Source: an uncultured Crocinitomix sp. (GTDB taxonomy: Bacteria > Bacteroidota > Bacteroidia > Flavobacteriales_D > Crocinitomicaceae). Taken from it: DNA of 64,000 nt. Within the stretch, counting starts at the first letter, position 1, and every line of letters starts with the position of its first letter. The notes beneath the pieces are model-generated. The model was not told the origin of the DNA, did no database searches, and saw only the letters and a program-made list of their open reading frames with translations. Both the position numbers and the translations under genes were made by a program. Below, piece after piece: positions 17,954 through 26,176 of the stretch. The stretch spans positions 32,063 to 96,062 of the forward strand of contig CAKZON010000044.1 in NCBI GenBank assembly GCA_937136425.1, given 5' to 3'.

Positions 17954-18520
17954 CTAACCCTTCTTTAATCGTTTTGGATTGTCAGAAACAAAAGCCTTCC
18001 ATGATCCAGATTTGGATTTGTTATGTTCTCCAACGCCTCCTTGGAAATGGTGACAAACAGCTGCTGCCAAACCATCTGTTGCATCTAAATGTTTAGGCAT
18101 TTCTTTGAGGTTAAAAAGGCGCATGAGCATACTTGCTACCTGTTCTTTTGAGGCATTTCCACTTCCAGTTATCGATTGTTTTATTTTTTTTGGAGTGTAT
18201 TCTTCAAAAGGTAAATTTCGGTGCAAGGCAGCTGCAATTGAAACACCTTGTGCTCTTCCAAGTTTTAACATGGATTGTACATTTTTACCAAAGAAAGGAG
18301 CCTCAATTGCCATTTCATCTGGTTTGTATTCCAGTATGAGTTGATCTACTCGATCAAAAATTCGCTTTAATTTATCAGGGTGTGTAGTGAGCTTACTAAG
18401 ATGAATAACACCATAAGTAATAAGCCTTAGTTCTTTATTACGGACATGAATAATTCCATAACCCATTATGGAAGTCCCAGGATCTATTCCAAGAATTATT
18501 TTATCAACAGTTTTTTTCAA
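17954..18520 (-). CDS. ruvC: Holliday junction resolvase RuvC
   Basis: The 188-residue protein has the RNase H-like RuvC fold with its four acidic catalytic residues: D13 in GIDPGTS, E73 in AIEAPFFGKN, and D146 and D149 in HLDATDGLAAAVCHH. The conserved GRAQGV segment also matches. RuvC is a dimeric endonuclease that resolves Holliday junctions moved by RuvAB. The start overlaps the end of the upstream phosphatase gene by four bases (translational coupling). It carries a basic C-terminal tail, slightly longer than E. coli RuvC. ruvA and ruvB are not in the window. Confidence 0.96.
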   Translation of the reverse strand: MKKTVDKIILGIDPGTSIMGYGIIHVRNKELRLITYGVIHLSKLTTHPDKLKRIFDRVDQLILEYKPDEMAIEAPFFGKNVQSMLKLGRAQGVSIAAALHRNLPFEEYTPKKIKQSITGSGNASKEQVASMLMRLFNLKEMPKHLDATDGLAAAVCHHFQGGVGEHNKSKSGSWKAFVSDNPKRLKKG

Positions 18521-19002
18521 AAAGAGTGTACTTGTGGTTCAATTATTCGCTCAATCTTGCCTGTGTTTGCACCAAGCAATTTCCAATCATCAAAGTTAAA
18601 ATTAATTTGCACTAACATTGAAGTAGACATTACTAGCTGATCACCTACCAAATAATTAACAAAATCAGATAAACCGAAGTTATGGCCTGTGAGTAATATG
18701 TTGTTACCATTAGCTTTGTCTATCAAAACTTCTTGAATTTTTTCACGACTTGCTAAATAGAGCGAATCGTCAAAAATAATTGGTTTTCGCCACAAATGAT
18801 AATTCATAATTTCAGCGGTTTCTTGTGTTCTTTGAGCACCAGAAGCTATGATTTGATCTACAACAATTTCCTCCTTTTGGAAAATATACCCTATTTGGTT
18901 GGCTTGAGCAGTACCTTTTTTATTTAATTTCCGTTTAAAATCAACTGTCGAATCCCCAGGTTTTACGGCCTTTCCATGCCGCATTGCATATAGTTTTAAC
19001 AT
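18517..19002 (-). CDS. SixA-like histidine phosphatase
   Basis: The 161-residue protein belongs to the histidine phosphatase superfamily. The catalytic RHG is at residues 8-10 with nucleophile H9, and the second histidine H107 lies in LLTGHNFGL. Length and the SGAQRTQETAEI segment fit the short SixA-type branch, which dephosphorylates phosphohistidine in signalling proteins. That activity would fit the neighbouring histidine kinase but is not demonstrated. It is the first gene of the leftward operon SixA-RuvC-kinase-LytTR and overlaps ruvC by four bases. The promoter should lie between 19003 and about 19070. Confidence 0.88.
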   Translation of the reverse strand: MLKLYAMRHGKAVKPGDSTVDFKRKLNKKGTAQANQIGYIFQKEEIVVDQIIASGAQRTQETAEIMNYHLWRKPIIFDDSLYLASREKIQEVLIDKANGNNILLTGHNFGLSDFVNYLVGDQLVMSTSMLVQINFNFDDWKLLGANTGKIERIIEPQVHSF

Positions 19003-19070
19003 AAGCGTAAAAAAAAAGTGATATTTTCACCAACCCTAAATTAACAATTCCCGTTATATTATTTGAGAAG

Positions 19071-19101
19071 TTTATCATAGTTATGGGTTTACTATGATAA
19101 A
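19071..19101. promoter_or_regulatory. Perfect inverted repeat upstream of the ECF sigma operon
   Basis: TTTATCATAGT at 19071-19081 and ACTATGATAAA at 19091-19101 form a perfect 11-bp inverted repeat with a nine-base spacer. It lies in the divergent region between the SixA-like gene and the ECF sigma gene and could be an operator for a dimeric regulator of either side, or a hairpin in a leader transcript. Confidence 0.6.
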
Positions 19102-19122
19102 GTGAATCAAACTACTTATTCA

Positions 19123-19148
19123 GACCAGCTGGGCTTGCCCGGCTGGTC
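19123..19148 (+). promoter_or_regulatory. Terminator-like GC-rich hairpin in the ECF sigma leader
   Basis: GACCAGC(T)GGGC at 19123-19134 pairs with GCCC(G)GCTGGTC at 19137-19148 (12 pairs, one wobble, two-base loop), followed by CTTTTGTC. It is by far the most GC-rich element nearby. No rightward gene precedes it, so it cannot simply end one; it sits 23 bases before the sigma factor ATG and may be an attenuator or a sequestering stem. Confidence 0.6.
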
Positions 19149-19171
19149 CTTTTGTCAACAAAAGTAAACGT

Positions 19172-19741
19172 ATGATTGACCACAAGATAATTGAAGCCTG
19201 TAAGAAAAACGATCGTCGTGCTCAAGAGAAGCTCTATGAATGGTGTTATGTAAAATTAATGCCAACTTGTATGAGGTACCATAGAAATGAGGAAGACGCC
19301 CGTTCAATTCTAAATTTAGGTTTTGTCAAGATTTGCAAAAATTTGGATAAGTTGAAAGAAGCCACACCATTTGAGGCGTGGGTTAGAAGAATCGTTATGA
19401 ACACGATTATTGATGAATTCAGAAAAAATAAAAATTACCTTCAATTAGTAGATTCAAAAGAAACCGACCGTGAATTAGAAGTTCATGTGACTTCGGTAGA
19501 AAACAACGTGTGGTCAAAATTAGAAATGGATGTGTTAATGGGCTTGTTAAAACGCCTTCCAGATGTTTCGCGTAAAGTATTTAACCTATACGTGATTGAT
19601 GGATATACACATAAAGAAATAGGAAAATTATTAGATATTTCAGACGGAACATCTAAATGGCACCTTTCCAATGCAAGAAAATTGTTGCGTGAAATGGTGA
19701 ATAAAATAAAACTCTCAGAAAATAGAGAAATGTGGGCGTAG
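19172..19741 (+). CDS. ECF RNA polymerase sigma factor
   Basis: The 189-residue protein has the two domains of an extracytoplasmic-function sigma factor. Region 2 includes the N-terminal IIEACKKNDRRAQEKLYEWC and RNEEDARSILNLGFVKI, and the -10-binding segment FEAWVRRIVMNTIIDEFRK. Region 4 (about 120-185) has LLKRLPDVSRKVFNLYVIDGYTHKEIGKLLDISDGT..., a classical helix-turn-helix. It redirects RNA polymerase when released from an anti-sigma factor. The next gene, three bases after the stop, has a cytoplasmic region plus a membrane helix and is the likely anti-sigma partner. Confidence 0.93.
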   Translation: MIDHKIIEACKKNDRRAQEKLYEWCYVKLMPTCMRYHRNEEDARSILNLGFVKICKNLDKLKEATPFEAWVRRIVMNTIIDEFRKNKNYLQLVDSKETDRELEVHVTSVENNVWSKLEMDVLMGLLKRLPDVSRKVFNLYVIDGYTHKEIGKLLDISDGTSKWHLSNARKLLREMVNKIKLSENREMWA

Positions 19742-19744
19742 ATA

Positions 19745-21622
19745 ATGAGCGAGGAGAATAAACATATGGATGACAGCTTTAAAAAGATGGGTGAGGACTT
19801 AAATGCTTCTTACGATAAATCTTTTTGGCAGGATGCTAAAGCAAGTTTAGAAAATGATGCTTTAGATGATGCGTTCCGTAATGCAGCTGCTCAGGCTGGA
19901 TCTACGGCGGGCCTTGCTTTGGCGTCAGAGTCGTTGGGAGACGCTTTTATGGATGATGCTTTTCAAGAAGCTGCGGCACAGGTTACGGCAACTTATAGTA
20001 GTGCTTATTGGACTGCCTTGCAAGCATCACAGCCTGATTTAGAAATGGATGATGCCTTTTTGAGTGCATCAAAAGATTTAAAAGCAAGTTATAGTCCTGC
20101 ATATTGGGGGGCTGCAAATTCAGCACTTGAAAAAGAAGGGTTGCACTATGAATATAACTCGGCTTATTGGAATGAAGCTAGAACGTTATTAGATAACGCA
20201 GATAAAAAATCATTTTTCACTAAATGGACAGGTGTTGCAGCACTTTTATTGCTCATTTCGCTATTAGGCATTTATGCGGGTACAGCAAATAATTCTGGAA
20301 TTTCTGGGCAACGTATAGCAAATGATTCTGGTGATTTAAACTTAACTAGGTTAGCTGTGCTTAATGCTACCCAAGAAAACAATGAAACGGCACAAGTCCA
20401 ATTGATGAATGACGAGGCAAGTGTAATTGATGAGAATTCAGCAAATAACTTAGAAGACAGTTTTAGTGAGCAAACAAACCTTGCAGTTAACAATGAAGGT
20501 GTTTTGAATAATAATCAGAATATTGATAGACAATCAAATCCAAATGCAAGTGAGATTGCTGAGTCTGGAAATACTACTAACTCAAACTTGGTTGAAGAGC
20601 ATTCAAATCTTGAAAACTTTAATGTCAACCCAATTAATGCGCAAAATTCTAATATCGTAAATCGAATCTCAGACAGAACTCCTCAAAATACGAATGAAGA
20701 GGAACCTTTAAATCAAGAAACACCAAATAACATTGCTGATCAAAGCTTTGGGTTGAATAATTTGAGTGCAGGAAGCCTTGAGCCTATGCATCCTGAAGTG
20801 AATAATGCAGATGAGAATAATAATACGAGAATTGGCAACAGTTTTATTGAAAAAATGGTCTTACCAGTTTCGTTAATTACACCCAGTTCATCAGAATTGA
20901 CCACAGCAAGTTTAACAACAATTGAAGCGCCTAAACTACGTAATGTTCATACTTTCGCTTTACTTGGTGGAGTAGGGAAAGGAATTGGTTATGGATCTGA
21001 ATCTACCATTTGGACGAATAGAGCTTATGGTGGAATAGGATATAATACATATGGGTTTGGAAAGTTGAGAAAATTCGATTTTGGAGTTAATGTAATCATG
21101 AACTATAGTGATCATGAAGATTTAAGACGCAGGTGGACAAAACAAATTTATAGAGAGAATGCTCAAACAGAAACAAATTATGTAAACTATAATGTAAGCG
21201 AATTGTTTAGTTTAAGTACAAACATAAATATGGGCTATGAGTTTGTTCCTAAGCATAAATTAAGATTAGGAATGGGACTTTCAAAAGTGGTGATTGCGAA
21301 TTCAATAGTTGCATCAAACTTTACTGGTACAGAGAGAGAAAATAATTATGTTTTCTTAGGGAGCAAGTCATATATAAGTAACTCTAACAATGAAGTTCCT
21401 GAAGATTTTGATGTAATAGATTTGAACTTGACATTAGGTTATGAGTTTCAGTTGAGCAGTAGACTTAGCCTTCAGGTAACAGGTGAATATGGTTTGTTTG
21501 ATCGTACTAATGATGCCGTTTTTGAAGGGCAAGGTTTTACTGCTAATCATGAAGCCGTATTTGATAACGAAAGAAGTTTAACAATAGGATTAAAGTATAA
21601 TATATTTAGAGTAGCAAAATGA
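19745..21622 (+). CDS. Probable trans-envelope anti-sigma protein: repeats, one membrane helix, C-terminal outer-membrane barrel
   Basis: The 625-residue protein follows the ECF sigma gene by three bases. Residues 8-153 hold about five ~32-residue units with the pattern MDDAF..A..L.A.YS.AYW.AA; there is no signal peptide before them, so they should be cytoplasmic. A single hydrophobic helix is at about 163-180 (GVAALLLLISLLGIYAG). Residues ~185-395 are an Asn/Ser/Glu-rich linker of low complexity, long enough to cross the periplasm. Residues ~400-625 look like a small outer-membrane beta-barrel (alternating FDFGVNVIMNY, LSLQVTGEYGLF, SLTIGLKYNIF). In Bacteroidota, anti-sigma factors with short DD-F..W-type N-terminal motifs before a membrane helix are common; a barrel at the other end is unusual. 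Anti-sigma role is inferred from context. Confidence 0.7.
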   Translation: MSEENKHMDDSFKKMGEDLNASYDKSFWQDAKASLENDALDDAFRNAAAQAGSTAGLALASESLGDAFMDDAFQEAAAQVTATYSSAYWTALQASQPDLEMDDAFLSASKDLKASYSPAYWGAANSALEKEGLHYEYNSAYWNEARTLLDNADKKSFFTKWTGVAALLLLISLLGIYAGTANNSGISGQRIANDSGDLNLTRLAVLNATQENNETAQVQLMNDEASVIDENSANNLEDSFSEQTNLAVNNEGVLNNNQNIDRQSNPNASEIAESGNTTNSNLVEEHSNLENFNVNPINAQNSNIVNRISDRTPQNTNEEEPLNQETPNNIADQSFGLNNLSAGSLEPMHPEVNNADENNNTRIGNSFIEKMVLPVSLITPSSSELTTASLTTIEAPKLRNVHTFALLGGVGKGIGYGSESTIWTNRAYGGIGYNTYGFGKLRKFDFGVNVIMNYSDHEDLRRRWTKQIYRENAQTETNYVNYNVSELFSLSTNINMGYEFVPKHKLRLGMGLSKVVIANSIVASNFTGTERENNYVFLGSKSYISNSNNEVPEDFDVIDLNLTLGYEFQLSSRLSLQVTGEYGLFDRTNDAVFEGQGFTANHEAVFDNERSLTIGLKYNIFRVAK

Positions 21623-22695
21623 GGAAGATGAAAATGAAGCATATCGTAATGATATTAGCGGGGATTGTGCTAACAGCCTGTAATAAAACACCTATTCCTG
21701 AATTGCCAGAAGGGAATGACCCTATTTACACGCTAACTGGCCAGGTGGATGGAGAAGATCTTGACTATAGTGTTGGTCTTGAATCTGTGGTGATGAATAG
21801 AGGTGTAATAAATGAAAGCGGATTATTTAGCTATTATGGCGAAATGGAATCTGTTACGAATAGTGAAAAAATTAGAGTTGAATTTATTCAATTAGAAACA
21901 CCGCAATCTTCTACTCAAATGGAAGTGTTTAATAATTCCACTATTCCTTTTATGGTAAATGAGCTTGCGAAAGTTAGATTTGATTTTGGCGGGTTTGGAG
22001 GTGGACAAAGCCAATTTTTCTGGTTGATAGAGGATGGTGCTGAAGTTAAACCTGGAGATGCACATGAGTTAGCAGAGTATGGTTATCTTAAAAAGACAGT
22101 TAGATTTAATGATGTTGGAAATGGAGATCAACATTATTATTTTACCATTAAAAATGGGTTTGAGAATAATGAGTTGATTTCAGGTTTCAGTAGTGTTGGA
22201 GGAGAAGATTCTATTCATTTATATTCGGCAGTAACGTACCCAATGCATGAATGGTATATTGATGGATTGTTGGTTGGTACTGATGCAAATTATGGAGGGC
22301 CTATAAGTACAGGAGTACACCGTATTAATCACCGTGTTATGGACGAGAATAGCAATGTTGATGAAACGAATCGTTTGGTTCGTTTTAATGGAGGTAAACA
22401 AATTTGGGAATTGAAAGTGGTGTACCATGAAGAGTATCCAATCGAAACAAATAACTACGGTCGTGTTGTTATTTCAATGTATAAAGATGGAGAATGGTAC
22501 AGTTCTGAATATGCAGAGGAAAACAAAGGAGAAGGTGTGTCAATTGAAAATATTAAACGAGTAGCTTTAGAAGAAGGTCAACTACCTTTAATTTCCTACG
22601 ACATTGATTTTGATGCCGTACTTTACAATGAATCCAAGTCAGAATCTTTGACTTTATCAAATATGGATGGAAAATTTGTTGTAGGTTTAGAATAA
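21619..22695 (+). CDS. Lipoprotein of unknown function in the ECF sigma operon
   Basis: The 358-residue protein has a lipoprotein signal (ILAGIVLTAC, lipidated cysteine near residue 21). The start codon overlaps the stop of the preceding gene (ATGA), so the two are translationally coupled. The mature protein is beta-rich and contains a PKD-like segment near its middle (VTYPMHEWYIDGLLVGTD followed by HRINHRVMDENSN), in which a question posed in words such as WYIDG resembles polycystic-kidney-disease repeats. No catalytic motif is seen. With its neighbours it probably forms part of the surface output or sensing apparatus of the sigma operon. Confidence 0.75.
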   Translation: MRKMKMKHIVMILAGIVLTACNKTPIPELPEGNDPIYTLTGQVDGEDLDYSVGLESVVMNRGVINESGLFSYYGEMESVTNSEKIRVEFIQLETPQSSTQMEVFNNSTIPFMVNELAKVRFDFGGFGGGQSQFFWLIEDGAEVKPGDAHELAEYGYLKKTVRFNDVGNGDQHYYFTIKNGFENNELISGFSSVGGEDSIHLYSAVTYPMHEWYIDGLLVGTDANYGGPISTGVHRINHRVMDENSNVDETNRLVRFNGGKQIWELKVVYHEEYPIETNNYGRVVISMYKDGEWYSSEYAEENKGEGVSIENIKRVALEEGQLPLISYDIDFDAVLYNESKSESLTLSNMDGKFVVGLE

Positions 22696-22706
22696 AATTT
22701 AACACC

Positions 22707-23795
22707 ATGAAAAGTAGTGTACTGTTTGCAACATTATTAATAAGTTTTTCTTCATTTTGTCAAATTACTATTACTGCATCTGATTTTCCTGATGGAGGCG
22801 ATACGGTTCTTGTAAGCGTTACTAATGATTTTGAATATGATTTTGTTTCTTCTGGAGCAGATTATGATTGGAATTATGATGCTTTGAACATGGCAGAGCA
22901 AAGAATTGATACATTTTTTGACATTGATGATGCGAGTCTCACCTATCAGGTAATATTTAATAATGGTTGGTTTGATCCTGATTACCAGGCAGATTATTAT
23001 ACACCACTTTTAAATTTCGCTTTTCCAGAAACAGATCTTATCCCTATCGCGAATCCTGTAGGGTTTACCAAAATAGAATCAGATAAGGTTGAAATTATTG
23101 GTGTTGGTTTAGAAATTTCAGGTGTTGAAGTGCCAATAAAAAACGATATTATAGATGTTGAATATGAGTTACCAATGAATTACGAAGATGCCTGGGAATC
23201 TAATTCGTTTTTCGAAGTTGATTTAAATCCGGCATTTGATGGGATTTTAAGAAGGCATCAAGAAAGAGTTTCAGAAGTTGACGGATGGGGAGAAGTAACT
23301 ACACCTTTTGGTACATTTGAGGTTTTACGCACAAAGTCATTTTTGGACTTTACAGATTCATTACGTATTTCTTTTGGGGAAGTAACAACTTGGATTGAAT
23401 TACCTACACCTAGTCAAGTGGTTTATTCATGGTGGGCAAAGGATCAAAAAGTCCCAGTTTTGCAAGTAATTGCGCAAGATGTTGGTGGTACAGAAACGAT
23501 TACTAGTGTAGAGTATAAAGATCGCTATTTAGGAGATGTAAGCATTGCAGAGTCTTCTGATATTCAACCTCAGATAAGCCTCTATCCAGTTCCAGCAAAT
23601 GACGTTATAAATATTGTCAGTGAATCTGAAATTTTAAACATTGAAATTTATTCACTTGCAGGTGCAATAACAACACAAGATATTTGGTCTGCAGAAACAG
23701 GTATTCTAAATGTTTCACAATTAGTGCCAGGAAGCTACTTGATTTATATAACACAAGTAGATGGTGTATTTGTTGAGCAAATAATCATAGAATAA
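22707..23795 (+). CDS. T9SS type A sorting-domain protein
   Basis: The 362-residue protein has a signal peptide (MKSSVLFATLLISFSSFCQ) and a C-terminal type A sorting domain of about 75 residues: ISLYPVPANDVINI, IEIYSLAGA, and LVPGSYLIYIT ending in VEQIIIE. Such domains direct secretion across the outer membrane by the type IX system and are removed on anchoring. The central 270 residues are unrecognised; VEYELPMNYEDAWESNSFFEV and WWAKDQKVPVLQV suggest a compact beta-sandwich. It is 11 bases downstream of the lipoprotein gene and closes the ECF sigma operon, so it may be an output of that sigma circuit. Confidence 0.85.
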   Translation: MKSSVLFATLLISFSSFCQITITASDFPDGGDTVLVSVTNDFEYDFVSSGADYDWNYDALNMAEQRIDTFFDIDDASLTYQVIFNNGWFDPDYQADYYTPLLNFAFPETDLIPIANPVGFTKIESDKVEIIGVGLEISGVEVPIKNDIIDVEYELPMNYEDAWESNSFFEVDLNPAFDGILRRHQERVSEVDGWGEVTTPFGTFEVLRTKSFLDFTDSLRISFGEVTTWIELPTPSQVVYSWWAKDQKVPVLQVIAQDVGGTETITSVEYKDRYLGDVSIAESSDIQPQISLYPVPANDVINIVSESEILNIEIYSLAGAITTQDIWSAETGILNVSQLVPGSYLIYITQVDGVFVEQIIIE

Positions 23796-23828
23796 CCAAT
23801 CATACAACCGTACATTTCTAAATCCGTT

Positions 23829-23836
23829 TATCTTTG
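23829..23836 (+). promoter_or_regulatory. -7 promoter box of rnpB
   Basis: TATCTTTG is an exact match to the Bacteroidota TAnnTTTG box, placed five to eight bases before the expected 5' end of RNase P RNA near 23842. Confidence 0.7.
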
Positions 23837-23842
23837 CCATTG

Positions 23843-24240
23843 ATAAACCGTCTTGTCGCCGCGACATTTTAGTCGAGGAGGAAAGTCCGGGCAACAAAGA
23901 GCATCATACTTCTTAACTGGAAGGGTTTCACTTGTGAAATACAGCTAGTGCCGCAGAAAATAAACCGCCTTGATTTTAATTAAGGTAAGGGTGAAAAGGT
24001 GAGCCCTCCTTTGTGAGGGATAATCCACTTCGGTGGATGAAAGTAAGAGCTCACCGCGCTTAAGGTGACTTAAGTGGCAGGGTAAACCTTATGAGTTGCA
24101 ACATCATGTAAACCAAGGCTTGAAGCTAGCTCGGCTGAACTTGGAGGGTAGATGGATTGATCCAGTTGGTAACGGCTGGACTAGATAAATGGCAAGAATT
24201 GCAGATGCAAATCTACAATACAGAACCCGGCTTATAGGTT
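23843..24240 (+). ncRNA. rnpB: RNase P RNA (M1 RNA)
   Basis: This is the catalytic RNA of RNase P, which trims the 5' leader of pre-tRNA. The universally conserved 5' segment GAGGAGGAAAGTCCGGGC is at 23875-23892, and the 3' partner ACAGAACCCGGCTTATAG lies at about 24219-24236; the two ends pair as in helix P4. Internal marks include the CAGGGTAAACC-like segment after TGGCAG (near 24075) that is conserved in the specificity domain. Size (about 395 bases) fits a type A RNA. A perfect -7 box precedes it and a strong terminator follows it, so it forms its own transcription unit. The exact ends are estimated to within about five bases. Confidence 0.95.
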
Positions 24241-24250
24241 TATTATTTTT

Positions 24251-24291
24251 AAGCTCTCTATTAGATAACCTTTAATAGAGAGCTTATTTTT
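24251..24291 (+). terminator. Intrinsic terminator of rnpB
   Basis: AAGCTCTCTATTA at 24251-24263 pairs perfectly with TAATAGAGAGCTT at 24273-24285 around a nine-base loop, followed by ATTTTTT. It lies about ten bases after the RNase P RNA end. Confidence 0.93.
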
Positions 24292-24308
24292 TGTTCATCA
24301 AGAATTGA

Positions 24309-24316
24309 TATCTTTG
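24309..24316 (+). promoter_or_regulatory. -7 promoter box of the HEAT/trmB operon
   Basis: TATCTTTG matches TAnnTTTG exactly. It shows that transcription starts near 24322 and so rules out the in-frame ATG at 24305 as a start codon for the next gene. Confidence 0.65.
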
Positions 24317-24334
24317 CAAAATAATTTAGGCAGT

Positions 24335-24880
24335 ATGGAGAAAAAAGAAACGGTAAAACAAAAAAAAGTTAAAGACTTATTGGCAACCTTAGAAAGTGGA
24401 GACGATAAACAGCAGGTTAAAGCCGTGCAAGGATTAAAAGTGCATGGAAATGAAACTGTGATTGAACCTCTTTTATTGACTTTAGCAAATAATCCTTCTG
24501 ATGCGGTTTATAGTGAAATCGTAGATTTATTAAATACGCCTAAGTCAACTAAAGTTCCTGCAGAAATTGCAAAGGCTTTGGTTGACAAACGTTTTGTTGA
24601 AATTCGTCACACGTTGTTAACTACCATTTGGAATTCAGGTTTAGATTATCGCCCGTATTTAACAGAGATTGTTACTGCAGGAACAGAAGGAGAAATGATG
24701 GATGCTTTAGAATGTATAACCATTATTGAAAACATTGAGGGAGAAATGACAGAAGATCAACTTTTTGAACCTTTAATTGTTTTAACAGAATATTTGGGGA
24801 GCACAAGAGATGAAGGACCTAAATTAGATTTGATAAGAGAGGTTACAGCAACTCTCCAGAACATCAATAATATGCTATAA
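24335..24880 (+). CDS. HEAT-repeat-like protein
   Basis: The start is set at the ATG at 24335, because the promoter box lies between it and the earlier in-frame ATG; this gives 181 residues. The protein is all-helical, with paired helices reminiscent of HEAT repeats: LLATLESGDDKQQVKAVQGLKVHGNETVIEPLLLTLANNPSDAVYSEIVDLL and a later RPYLTEIVTAGTEGEMMDALECITIIE. HEAT folds serve as protein-binding scaffolds in the cytoplasm. It precedes trmB by one base, so the two form an operon; a homologous arrangement is often seen in Bacteroidota, but no specific role is known to me. Confidence 0.75.
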   Translation: MEKKETVKQKKVKDLLATLESGDDKQQVKAVQGLKVHGNETVIEPLLLTLANNPSDAVYSEIVDLLNTPKSTKVPAEIAKALVDKRFVEIRHTLLTTIWNSGLDYRPYLTEIVTAGTEGEMMDALECITIIENIEGEMTEDQLFEPLIVLTEYLGSTRDEGPKLDLIREVTATLQNINNML

Positions 24881-24881
24881 A

Positions 24882-25562
24882 ATGGCAAAGAATAAATTAA
24901 AACGATTTGCAGATAATGCAACAATGGATTGTGTTTTTCAACCCAATCTGGAAACTGCTCAGGCTGATTCATTTCCGTTAAAAGGGAAATGGCATGCTGA
25001 TTTTTTTAAAAATGATAATCCAATAATAGTTGAATTGGGTTGTGGTAAAGGTGAATATGCAGTTGGTTTAGGAAAACTATATCCAAATAGAAATTATATT
25101 GGGGTTGATGTTAAAGGTGCGAGAATTTGGGAAGGCGCAAATGAGGTTAGAGAATTAGGTCTCAAAAACATTGGTTTTGTTCGAGCAAGAATCGATTTTG
25201 TTCATACGTTTTTTGGAGAAAATGAAGTAGATGAAATTTGGTTGACTTTTTCTGATCCTCAACCTAATAAACCAAATAAGCGGCTAAGTTCAAAAATTTT
25301 TATTGATCGTTACCGCCAATTTTTGAAACCGGGCGGAATCATTCATTTAAAAACAGATAGTGATATTTTATTTGAATCAACTTTAGAGCAAGTTGAAGAG
25401 CATGGTTACGATATGATAGAGCATACCTGGGATTTATACGAAGAGATGCCAGAAGATTTGGATCAAGCAACGCGAGAAATCCTATCAATTCGTACTCATT
25501 ACGAAACTATTTTTTCCGCAAAAGGATTTAAAATTAAATATTGTAAGTTCCGAATTAGCTAA
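24882..25562 (+). CDS. trmB: tRNA (guanine-N7-)-methyltransferase TrmB
   Basis: The 226-residue protein methylates N7 of guanine 46 in the variable loop of tRNAs, with S-adenosylmethionine. Motif I is VELGCGKGEYAVGL (about residues 50-63), motif II VDVKGARIWEGA follows, and the family signature is WLTFSDPQPNKPNKRL, where TrmB proteins have D-P(Q/W)-P. The C-terminal YETIFSAKGFKI is the usual TrmB end (YE..F...G). It begins one base after the preceding stop. Cytoplasmic and housekeeping. Confidence 0.95.
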   Translation: MAKNKLKRFADNATMDCVFQPNLETAQADSFPLKGKWHADFFKNDNPIIVELGCGKGEYAVGLGKLYPNRNYIGVDVKGARIWEGANEVRELGLKNIGFVRARIDFVHTFFGENEVDEIWLTFSDPQPNKPNKRLSSKIFIDRYRQFLKPGGIIHLKTDSDILFESTLEQVEEHGYDMIEHTWDLYEEMPEDLDQATREILSIRTHYETIFSAKGFKIKYCKFRIS

Positions 25563-25585
25563 TTTCAGTTCTTTTTTTTATATTT

Positions 25586-26176
25586 TTGGCAACTGTTGTA
25601 GTGCGCCAGGCGTTATTATATAAAGGAATCAAGAGAAAAGTGGAGCTAAAACGATTTAATATTGAGGAAGAATTGTCTTCAATCCGATTTTCATGTGCGG
25701 ATGAAGCCATAGGGGAGATAAAAAATCTGTTTTTTCAGGATCAATTAACTGAGGAAGAGATTTTAGTGGAAATCTATAGCCCAAACAATAGTGAAATCAC
25801 TACTGTTAATATGAATAGGTTAAATATTGACCGTGTTTTCTCAAAAAAACAAATCACCAATAAATACTTCTTTAGCAGATGCAAATTGGTGGATTCTGTT
25901 AAGTTTCAAGACGATTATTCTATTCGTACAATACTCGAAATTAAGAGTGAGCAACGTCGATTGGAAACGAAGTTTAGAGGCTTTTTCGTTTTAATGCCAG
26001 GCAATAAATTTTATGCTATGGATTCTGAACCGTTGCTATTTGCACAAGTTGGTCCAAATGTTTATTATTTGTTGAATGATTATTTACTAGAAGAAGACCG
26101 CGCACCACGCTTCAAGTTTAAAAACATTTTCAGTTGGATCAAAAAAAGGATTTCTTCAAAGACGTATTCCAAGTAG
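25586..26176 (+). CDS. Conserved protein of unknown function, non-ATG start
   Basis: The frame runs 196 codons from TTG 25586, with an in-frame stop at 25556, and has no ATG until well inside. Candidate starts are TTG 25586 and GTG 25601. A TAttTTTG promoter box spans 25581-25588 and overlaps the TTG, which favours GTG 25601 (191 residues) if that box is used. The sequence is mixed alpha/beta with no signal peptide, no motif I recognise, and a basic C-terminus (FKFKNIFSWIKKRISSKTYSK). It overlaps the following alkyltransferase-like gene by about 43 bases, so the two are translated from one message. Function unknown. Confidence 0.6.
   Translation: MATVVVRQALLYKGIKRKVELKRFNIEEELSSIRFSCADEAIGEIKNLFFQDQLTEEEILVEIYSPNNSEITTVNMNRLNIDRVFSKKQITNKYFFSRCKLVDSVKFQDDYSIRTILEIKSEQRRLETKFRGFFVLMPGNKFYAMDSEPLLFAQVGPNVYYLLNDYLLEEDRAPRFKFKNIFSWIKKRISSKTYSK

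Noticed and set aside
23843..24240. tmRNA or other small RNA at the structured non-coding region
   Set aside because: The GAGGAGGAAAGTCCGGGC and ACAGAACCCGGCTTATAG segments identify RNase P RNA; no tag-reading frame or tRNA-like end is present.
24305..24334. Start of the HEAT-like gene at the ATG 24305
   Set aside because: A TATCTTTG promoter box lies at 24309-24316, between the two candidate starts, so the message would begin downstream of that ATG.
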